Part shown: one piece after another, positions 38,697-44,513 of the stretch
Numbering within the stretch: the first letter of the stretch is position 1
How the letters are laid out: every line of letters starts with the position of its first letter
Source of the DNA: Leptospira interrogans
GTDB lineage: Bacteria; Spirochaetota; Leptospiria; Leptospirales; Leptospiraceae
DNA: 44,513 nt
NCBI RefSeq assembly: GCF_900156205.1
Contig: NZ_FTNA01000032.1
Coordinates: 1-44,513, forward strand
Direction of reading: 5' to 3'
Translations under genes and position numbers: made by a program
The notes under the pieces: generated by a model
Told to the model about the DNA's origin: nothing
Databases searched by the model: none
The model's input: the letters and a program-made list of their open reading frames with translations, nothing else

Positions 38697-40001
38697 TTAG
38701 GCGGAAGCGATATACTCGCCAATCTTATCCCGAAGCGTTTTGTAAATCCAATTGAATTTTTCCTCGTCTTCCTCTAACAACGTTACGCGAAATCCGTCTT
38801 TTAAAGTACAAAACGCTGATAAAGGAACCACACAAATACCGGTGGACGCAAGCAAATAATATACAAACCTTCTGTCGTTTGCCGCGGAAGCCAATAGAGG
38901 TTGGATAAATTCGTCCGCCTTTTTATTTTCAATTTCCAATTTCATGGAAGAATTTAAAACGTCGTCGTCAAAAGCGACCGTAAGATAAAAAGCCCCTTTT
39001 GGTTCTACTACCTTAACCCCTCTTAATTCTGCAAAATATTCCGTTGCTACGTGTGCGCGTTTTTTGAATTTTTCGTTTCTTCTTTTTAGATGAGGAATAA
39101 AATCAGGATGAGAATACACTTCCGGAATTGCCATCTGTGGCAAAGTAGTAGAACATACTTCGAGCATCTTTGCGTCTAACAACGATTTTACGTAACGACT
39201 AAAAACCGGATCTTTCTCTTTGTTAAATATTTCCAACCATCCACAACGTCCTCCAGGCCAGGGAAATTCTTTAGAAATAGATCTAAGCGCCATTCCGGGA
39301 ACCTTATCCCCGATTACTTCCGAAAGATGAAGCGGACCGTGATCGGAATAATTTACGTGTGCATAAGTTTCGTCGCAAATTAACATCAGATCGTATTTTT
39401 CGCAGATCGCCACTATCTTCTTCATTAAGTTTTTATCATATACTGCACCGGTGGGATTATCTGGGTTAATCAGTAATATTCCAGCTATAGAATCATTGTA
39501 TTTCACCTTGTTTTCCATATCTTCTAGATCCGGCATCCAATTGTGTTCCGGAAGTAAGTTATACGTTAGGTGTTCATAGCCGCTATGCGCCGCTTCCGCA
39601 GAAGAAATCGTAGAATACGCTGGACTTGGTCCTAATACTCTAGCTTCCCTTCTCATAAAACCGAAAATTTTTGCGACCGCGTCTCCCAGTCCGTTAAAAA
39701 ATAAAAGATCGTCCGCTGAGATCTGAGCGCCTCCCCTTTCGTTCACTTTTTCTGCTAAGAACTTACGAGTTGGTTCATATCCTTGTGTGGCCGTATAAGC
39801 CCAGGACTTATCTTTTAAGATCAAATTGGAAACTATTTCTTTCATCCAATCTGGAATCGATTCTCCTTTTAAGATAGGATCTCCTATGTTTTCGTAAGTA
39901 ATCTGAAGTCCCAGTGCCTCTAACTTTTTTGCGACGGCTACGATCTGTCTGATTTCATAAATTAGGGCGTCCGCTCCGCTGTGAACGATGTTTCTTCTCA
40001 T
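38697..40001 (-). CDS. PLP-dependent class I/II aminotransferase
   Basis: The 434-aa enzyme has the fold-type I pattern. It shows INPDNPTGAVY with N182, CDETYAH with D210 and Y213, and the Schiff-base lysine K244 in RSISKEFPWPGGRCGW. R252 is also conserved in this loop. An N-terminal stretch, ENIGDPILKGESIPDWM, is like that of aspartate/alanine aminotransferases. The exact amino donor is not resolved by sequence. It lies between the htrA-like gene (40-bp gap) and murI (32-bp gap), so it is probably co-transcribed with both; an amino-acid supply link to murI is possible but inferred. Confidence 0.88.
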   Translation of the reverse strand: MRRNIVHSGADALIYEIRQIVAVAKKLEALGLQITYENIGDPILKGESIPDWMKEIVSNLILKDKSWAYTATQGYEPTRKFLAEKVNERGGAQISADDLLFFNGLGDAVAKIFGFMRREARVLGPSPAYSTISSAEAAHSGYEHLTYNLLPEHNWMPDLEDMENKVKYNDSIAGILLINPDNPTGAVYDKNLMKKIVAICEKYDLMLICDETYAHVNYSDHGPLHLSEVIGDKVPGMALRSISKEFPWPGGRCGWLEIFNKEKDPVFSRYVKSLLDAKMLEVCSTTLPQMAIPEVYSHPDFIPHLKRRNEKFKKRAHVATEYFAELRGVKVVEPKGAFYLTVAFDDDVLNSSMKLEIENKKADEFIQPLLASAANDRRFVYYLLASTGICVVPLSAFCTLKDGFRVTLLEEDEEKFNWIYKTLRDKIGEYIASA

Positions 40002-40041
40002 CCGGTTTTCTCTTTTTCCTCTAAAAAATTCTTATCCATTT

Positions 40042-41139
40042 CTATTTCTGAATCAACTTTATCGAAAGTTCCTGCATCGATTTTTCCCGGTAGATACGTA
40101 GCTTGATCTTGCCCCCAAGTCCCACTATTCCAACCTGTTCGCGTAAATCATTAATATTTTTGATCGGAGTTCCATTCGCTTCCAGAATAAAATCGTAACG
40201 TCTTATTCCACCTAATTCCGCAGAAGACTGAGGATCCATATCATAAACGAGAACTCCATTCCAAGACTCCGGAATTCCCAAAGCAATTCTATGATCCGGA
40301 AGTGGGACAGTTGCCATCACCCCTAAAATCGCGGAACGAATATGTCTGCCTTGATTGGATTCTATCATTCGTATAATCTTCAAAGCATAGTTACTTGGAA
40401 TCGCAAAACTAATGCCGGAGTTACGACCAGTTTCACTTCGAATCAATCGGTTAATTCCTATGACTTCTCCGTAGATGTTTAAAAGAGGTCCACCACTACT
40501 GCCTGGATTGATCATACTATCGGTTTGAATATGAGCTTGTCCCGTCTCATCTAAATCTTCTCTATATTTGGCAGAAACAACTCCTACACTAAAAGAACGT
40601 TCTAAACCAAAAGGAGAACCAATCGCTATCGCCCAGTCACCCACTTCGATCCGATCCGAATCTCCAAATACAACCGCACGCAATCCAGAACCTTCTCTGA
40701 TTTTTAAAAGTGCAATATCGGCCCTTTCGTGACTTCCGATATATTTTGCGGGATGAATACTTCCGTTGGAAGTAATCACCTCTATACTTTCCGCGTCTTC
40801 GATCACGTGATAGTTCGTAACTATATAACCTTTTTCGTGAACAAAAAATCCGCTCCCAAAAGAAGCGAGTCTTTCGTTTCTAAAATCAAAATAGTGATAA
40901 GGACTTGTAATCGATTCACTTTTTTTTGTTCGAATGGAAACTACTGAATCCTTTGCAAGACGATAAACATTTCTAAAAGAATTTTGAATTTCGATCGCGT
41001 TCTTCTGTTCTCTAGGGCTGATTGGTTTTTTACCATAGAAAATAGAAGACAAGGAACAATCCTTCGGAAAGATTAGAATCAAAATTAAGACGGCTAAAAG
41101 AATTCCGTTAAAGACGGGGAGAGAACGTATCCATTCCAT
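40042..41139 (-). CDS. HtrA/DegP-type serine protease with PDZ domain
   Basis: From the ATG at 41139 the protein has 365 aa. A membrane anchor at about 10-24 (GILLAVLILILIF) is followed by a trypsin-like domain at about 55-245 and one PDZ domain at about 265-360. The catalytic triad is visible: H111 (VTNYHVIEDA), D141 (ERADIALLKI) and S215 (NPGSSGGPLL). The usual GNSGG is GSSGG here. It should act in the periplasm in envelope protein quality control. A TTG at 41178 extends the frame by 13 codons, but AGG 7 nt before the ATG favours 41139. Its ATG overlaps the start of the divergent gene. Confidence 0.9.
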   Translation of the reverse strand: MEWIRSLPVFNGILLAVLILILIFPKDCSLSSIFYGKKPISPREQKNAIEIQNSFRNVYRLAKDSVVSIRTKKSESITSPYHYFDFRNERLASFGSGFFVHEKGYIVTNYHVIEDAESIEVITSNGSIHPAKYIGSHERADIALLKIREGSGLRAVVFGDSDRIEVGDWAIAIGSPFGLERSFSVGVVSAKYREDLDETGQAHIQTDSMINPGSSGGPLLNIYGEVIGINRLIRSETGRNSGISFAIPSNYALKIIRMIESNQGRHIRSAILGVMATVPLPDHRIALGIPESWNGVLVYDMDPQSSAELGGIRRYDFILEANGTPIKNINDLREQVGIVGLGGKIKLRIYREKSMQELSIKLIQK

Positions 41140-42244
41140 GTTAGAACCTAAATTCAATTTTTTTACTTCTATAAACAAACGTAAATCTAAAACCGCAATT
41201 CGATTCTATAACATTCTACTCTTAACCTTACTTTGTTTCACGTTCGAAAATTGTGTAAGCTATCTCTGGCATCTAGGAACGGGGCAACTAGACATTTTAT
41301 TAAAGAGAAAATCAATTCAGTCCGTTCTACAAGACCCCAACACAAAAGAAGAACTAAAAATCAAATTACAAGAAGTCGAAACATTCCGAGAATACGGTAT
41401 CAGAGAATTAGCGCTAAATCCTTCCGCGGGTTTTAAATCTTTTGTTCCATTGGATCGAAAAGAAATCGGTTGGCACGTAACCGCTTGTTATCCTCTCAAG
41501 TTGGAATCTTATACTTGGTGGTTTCCAATCGCCGGAACCGTTCCTTATAAAGGTTATTTTGATTTGGACAAGGCAAAGGAAGAAGAAAAAAAACTCAAAG
41601 AAAAAGGATTGGATACTAGAATTCGAATTACCGCGGGTTACTCCACTTTAGGTTGGTTTGAAGATCCTATTTTTTCTTCTCAGATAGAAGATACAAAACC
41701 TTATGAAGTCGCCTCTCTTGTATTTCACGAAATGGCGCACGCCACCGTTTATTTTCCGGGAGATTCTATCTTTAACGAAAGTTATGCGAGTTTTGTAGAA
41801 GAAGAAGGAACCTTTCATTTTTTAGAATCCATAGAAGGTAAAGATAGTCCGATCAAAAAAGAAATTCTTTTAAAAAAAGAAGAATCTCAAAAATTAAAAA
41901 AACTTTTGGTTTTCACTGCGGGCAAACTACGCGTGTTATACGATTCAGATCTAAACGACGAAAGAAAATTAGAAGATAAAAAAAGAATCCTGGAAGAATT
42001 TAAAAACTCTCTACTTGTTTCCAAAAAAGAATTCAAAACAATTCGTATAGAAAAATTGGCATCTAAAAATTGGAACAACGAAGATTTTGTAGGTTATCTT
42101 AGGTATCATTCTGGTTCGAGTTTTTTTTATAAAGAATTTGACAAAGCAGATCGTAATTTTTCAAAGTTTCAGGAAAGGATGAAAAGTCTTATTGATCTTT
42201 CAAATGAAGAACGTAAAAAATTACTTTTGTCCAATCACGAATAA
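41138..42244 (+). CDS. Putative metallo-aminopeptidase lipoprotein (COG4324-like)
   Basis: The 368-aa protein has an N-terminal signal (IRFYNILLLTLLCFTFENC) that may be a lipobox with C39. Zinc-binding HEMAH at 197-201 sits in SLVFHEMAHATVYFPGDSIF, with a downstream NESYASFVEEEG segment whose E214 is a likely third ligand. This order matches the poorly characterised aminopeptidase family PF10023/COG4324. The C-terminal third is Lys/Glu-rich and helical. The only upstream purine-rich ribosome-like sequence is GGGGAGAG, about 14 nt away. The ATG shares the palindrome CATG with the start of the divergent htrA-like gene. Confidence 0.85.
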   Translation: MLEPKFNFFTSINKRKSKTAIRFYNILLLTLLCFTFENCVSYLWHLGTGQLDILLKRKSIQSVLQDPNTKEELKIKLQEVETFREYGIRELALNPSAGFKSFVPLDRKEIGWHVTACYPLKLESYTWWFPIAGTVPYKGYFDLDKAKEEEKKLKEKGLDTRIRITAGYSTLGWFEDPIFSSQIEDTKPYEVASLVFHEMAHATVYFPGDSIFNESYASFVEEEGTFHFLESIEGKDSPIKKEILLKKEESQKLKKLLVFTAGKLRVLYDSDLNDERKLEDKKRILEEFKNSLLVSKKEFKTIRIEKLASKNWNNEDFVGYLRYHSGSSFFYKEFDKADRNFSKFQERMKSLIDLSNEERKKLLLSNHE

Positions 42245-42270
42245 TAAAACTATAAGTTAATAAAGGTAGT

Positions 42271-42648
42271 ATGTTAAACAAATTTTTAATCTTATTCATT
42301 TCAATTTTCATCTCTCCACTTTTTTCAAAACAAGATTCATTAGAAACACGCTGTGGATGGTTTCACAATCCATCGCCAGCTAACATTACTTTATATGATC
42401 GTGACGGCGAATGGATACTTGGCGTTCAAGGTGGCTACCAGTTAAAAGACGATTGGGAATGGCCAAAATTCAAACCCTCAGAATGGGTCAGTACAAATAT
42501 ACATTACGGCTATGGATGTATTTGTATGGATGCGGTCGTAAATCACAAAGATCATAAAGTTATTACAATCCAGACTTTAAGAACAAAACCATTGAAGTCC
42601 TGTAAAAAAGATCCTGCATTAAAAAAGTGGAAATCCGTTCTTCAGTAG
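42271..42648 (+). CDS. DUF4087-type secreted protein
   Basis: The 125-aa protein has a signal peptide of about 19 residues (ILFISIFISPLFS). The mature part has the DUF4087 pattern: ETRCGWFHNPSPANITLYDR near the start, then YGYGCICMDAVV, with four cysteines likely to form disulfides. Function is unknown. AAAGG lies 5 nt before the ATG. The stop codon TAG falls inside the left end of a MITE fragment. Confidence 0.8.
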   Translation: MLNKFLILFISIFISPLFSKQDSLETRCGWFHNPSPANITLYDRDGEWILGVQGGYQLKDDWEWPKFKPSEWVSTNIHYGYGCICMDAVVNHKDHKVITIQTLRTKPLKSCKKDPALKKWKSVLQ

Positions 42649-42673
42649 AGTTGTTGAAAATCAAAACTCTACT
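42643..42673. repeat. MITE end fragment forming a hairpin
   Basis: CAGTAGAGTTGTTGAAAATC followed by AAAACTCTACT is a shortened element: the left end of the 101-bp family joined to a short inverted AACTCTA. It spans the DUF4087 stop codon and ends just before the next start at 42676. Confidence 0.6.
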
Positions 42674-42675
42674 TT

Positions 42676-43575
42676 ATGAAAATATCAGACTTCAAAAAAA
42701 TTAAATGGAAATTATATCCCCAAAATCCGATTCTCAAAAGTCCGTGTTTTACTCCTTTAATCGCAGATCCTTCGTTAATTTTAAACACCGAATCTCCGGA
42801 TGGAAAGTTTCATCTTTTTTGTCATACCCTTTTTGGAATACATAGATACGAATCCAATAACGGGTTTAAATGGAATTCCGGTAAACTTTTATTTCGACAC
42901 GGAATGAGGCCTTTTGTATATAAAGAAAATAATATATTCTATTTATTGTATGAACGATATACTCCGTTCCAGATCGTATTCTCTTGGTTTTCATCTTGGA
43001 AATGGAACTCACATATCGAAATACGCGCTTCAAAGGACCTAAAAACTTGGTCCTTTCCAAAAAAGATTTTAGAACCTTCTTTAAATTGGCACGTACATAC
43101 AAGTTATGGTAAATCAATCGGAAACCCTTGTCTTGTAAAAATAGAGAATAATAAATATAGACTTTATTACAGCGCGTCTCTTAGTTTGATTCCAGACTGT
43201 GGATTTTGCGAACCTACGTACATCGGCGCCGCTGAGTCAGATGAAATTTTTGGACCCTACACATCCTTAAAAAATCCTTTAATCTTTCCCGATAATCCCA
43301 ATCGTAACTTAGCCGCCGGATCCATCAAAGTTTTGAAGACCGAAAATGGTTTTGTAGGTTTTGAAAATTGTATCTATCAAAATTCTGATGGTCGTTCCGG
43401 TTCTTCGATTTATCTTTTAAATTCTACCGATGGAATTAAATGGGATTTTCTTTCTAAAGAACCGATCCTTTCTCCTTCAACCGGTTGGATGAAAAGTCAT
43501 ATTTACGCTATGGATGTTAAGTTTCATCCAATAGAAAAAAAATGGTTTCTCTACTTCAATGCTAGAAACGACTGA
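42676..43575 (+). CDS. Beta-propeller glycosidase-like protein, ending at an early in-frame TGA
   Basis: The 299-aa product looks like a five-bladed propeller of the GH43/GH32 or GINT1-N type: NPILKSPCFTPLIADPSLIL, IHRYESNNGFKWNSG, HIEIRASKDLKTWSFPKKIL, NPNRNLAAGSIKVLKTENGF and DGIKWDFLSKEPILSPSTGW. No signal peptide is seen. The frame stops at TGA (43573-43575) in YFNARND-stop. The same frame then continues HWTKGKEKIGLLIGELESNI to a TAA at 43636-43638. A TGG-to-TGA change would explain this, since a W suits the context. The protein may lack its last 21 residues. The ribosome site is weak, and a hairpin lies directly upstream. Confidence 0.75.
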   Translation: MKISDFKKIKWKLYPQNPILKSPCFTPLIADPSLILNTESPDGKFHLFCHTLFGIHRYESNNGFKWNSGKLLFRHGMRPFVYKENNIFYLLYERYTPFQIVFSWFSSWKWNSHIEIRASKDLKTWSFPKKILEPSLNWHVHTSYGKSIGNPCLVKIENNKYRLYYSASLSLIPDCGFCEPTYIGAAESDEIFGPYTSLKNPLIFPDNPNRNLAAGSIKVLKTENGFVGFENCIYQNSDGRSGSSIYLLNSTDGIKWDFLSKEPILSPSTGWMKSHIYAMDVKFHPIEKKWFLYFNARND

Positions 43576-43638
43576 CACTGGACCAAAGGAAAAGAAAAAA
43601 TCGGACTATTAATCGGAGAACTTGAATCAAACATTTAA

Positions 43639-44513
43639 AACGTTAGTTGATATTTACACAAAAATCGTATTTTGATCTTAACCAAATCAATCCTCGTTTG
43701 ATATATAATAAAAATTATATATACCCTCTTCAAATGATAAACCATTTAAATATCTTTTTTATTTACAAAAAATTTTATAAAATATTCCAAAAACTTCTCA
43801 AAACATAAAAACGTAGGAATTCTTACAAAGTAGGTCTTATACTCGTATAAAATAATACTAGAAATAAACGGGCGATTTTATCAAAGATTTAGAAGTTTTT
43901 AAAAATTACGTATGATCCGAAATTTTTGGCTTTTAAAGGAAATCCTAAATCTTTAAACAAGCTTGGCCTAGTATTAGAATTGTTGAAAAATTAATTCTCC
44001 ATTTGTTTCTATTTTATGGGAATGGGCAATTGAAGCAGTTTTGTTAATCGGAACTAGGGAATTTTTCAACAACTCTATTATTTTCATGAGTTCAAGTAGT
44101 AACTACAGATTAAAAAAAATGTGAGAACTCTAGTTTTTTTAGAATCATTTTTTCTACACCGAATTCAGAGCTTATCCCAAATCTTAAACATCGACCTACA
44201 GAGCAACCCAGAAGAATCATAACCTTACCCACAAGTTAATAGGATTTTAGAATGAGAAGGATTAAAAACGTACATTTTTGAAGTGTTCCGACAAGAATGA
44301 GTCTTTTTACTTGCAAAAAGTATGTTTTTCTAATAAAGAAAACTTTTCCACCTCCTCCCCCACCCAAAAATAGGGAAAACTCAACACAACGGCTCTCTAT
44401 GAATCGCGTTGACGAACTCAACACAACGCTCTCTCCTATGTTTCTTGTGTCAAGCCCTCCCGTTATTTTTTTTACATAAGACCATATTGAGTTAATTTTC
44501 GATTTAATATATT
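43639..44513. other. Non-coding 3' end of the window with repeats
   Basis: No credible gene. Contents are a worn TTCTCAAAACATAAAAACGT piece near 43793, MITE copy F at 43976-44076, a solo end of the 182-bp element at 44083-44102, and a C-rich tract (CCTCCTCCCCCACCC) near 44352. A phrase ACTCAACACAACG(C/G)CTCT occurs twice at 44379 and 44417. Confidence 0.55.
43976..44076. mobile_element. 101-bp MITE-like element, copy F
   Basis: It opens AGAATTGTTGAAAAATTAAT and closes AATTTTTCAACAACTCT, with TA outside each end. The interior is in the same orientation as copies C and D. Confidence 0.8.

Noticed and set aside
43573..43575. TGA as a selenocysteine codon
   Set aside because: The propeller family is not known for selenocysteine, no obvious stem-loop follows, and TGG-to-TGA mutation is simpler.
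44236..44479. Short overlapping frames at the window end
   Set aside because: They are mutually antisense over a C-rich tract and show no protein-like pattern.

Overview
The window is AT-rich chromosomal DNA whose gene content fits a pathogenic Leptospira (spirochaete). This is inferred from the protein set: a PcnB-type polymerase, M23 peptidase, Lgt, FtsK, LemA/TPM cluster, SufE, class III cyclase, WGR/LRR and ankyrin proteins, and many small lipoproteins. It is also inferred from the long intergenic spaces packed with degenerate repeats. No database search was possible, so species and locus names are not given.

Layout. 1-16.8 kb is mostly core functions separated by repeat-filled gaps: pcnB(-) diverging from an M23 peptidase(+), lgt(+), a small methyltransferase(-), ftsK(-), a DUF389 membrane protein(+), a two-gene phage-like cassette whose second product ends in an SSB-like acidic tip, and a four-gene run of lemA, two TPM-domain genes and a DUF3592-type membrane protein. 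After sufE(-), 17.3-37.5 kb looks accessory: an immunity-like orphan, a CARDB-type lipoprotein, two WGR-domain paralogues (one fused to leucine-rich repeats), an ankyrin protein, small lipoproteins, an SH3b protein, an adenylate-cyclase-type enzyme, two decayed genes and a small 4-TM protein. 37.9-43.6 kb returns to denser coding: a minus-strand operon htrA-like > aminotransferase > murI, diverging from a metallopeptidase-like lipoprotein, a DUF4087 protein and a beta-propeller glycosidase-like gene that ends early at an in-frame TGA.

Repeats are the most distinctive feature. (a) A 100-101 bp element with terminal inverted repeats GAGTTGTTGAAAAATT and a TA dinucleotide at both ends occurs at least six times in both orientations, as expected of a non-autonomous IS630/mariner-type MITE. 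(b) A 46-nt unit carrying the quasi-palindrome TGTGGGAGTTCCCACA occurs singly and in tandem. (c) A roughly 150-bp unit carrying GTTTTGGGACAAG occurs at 7.2, 12.2-12.5 (inverted), 21.4 and 34.9 kb. (d) A composite element of about 300 bp occurs at 6.5 and 20.9 kb. (e) A roughly 85-bp repeat occurs at 17.75, 17.93 and 30.9 kb. (f) A 182-bp element with 20-bp inverted ends abuts a decayed gene at 33.4 kb.

Other points worth a look: a run of ten G inside the catalytic glycine motif of pcnB, divergent genes whose ATG codons share one CATG, and an operator-like palindrome upstream of the 36.3-kb membrane gene. I saw no tRNA, rRNA, CRISPR array or complete insertion sequence.
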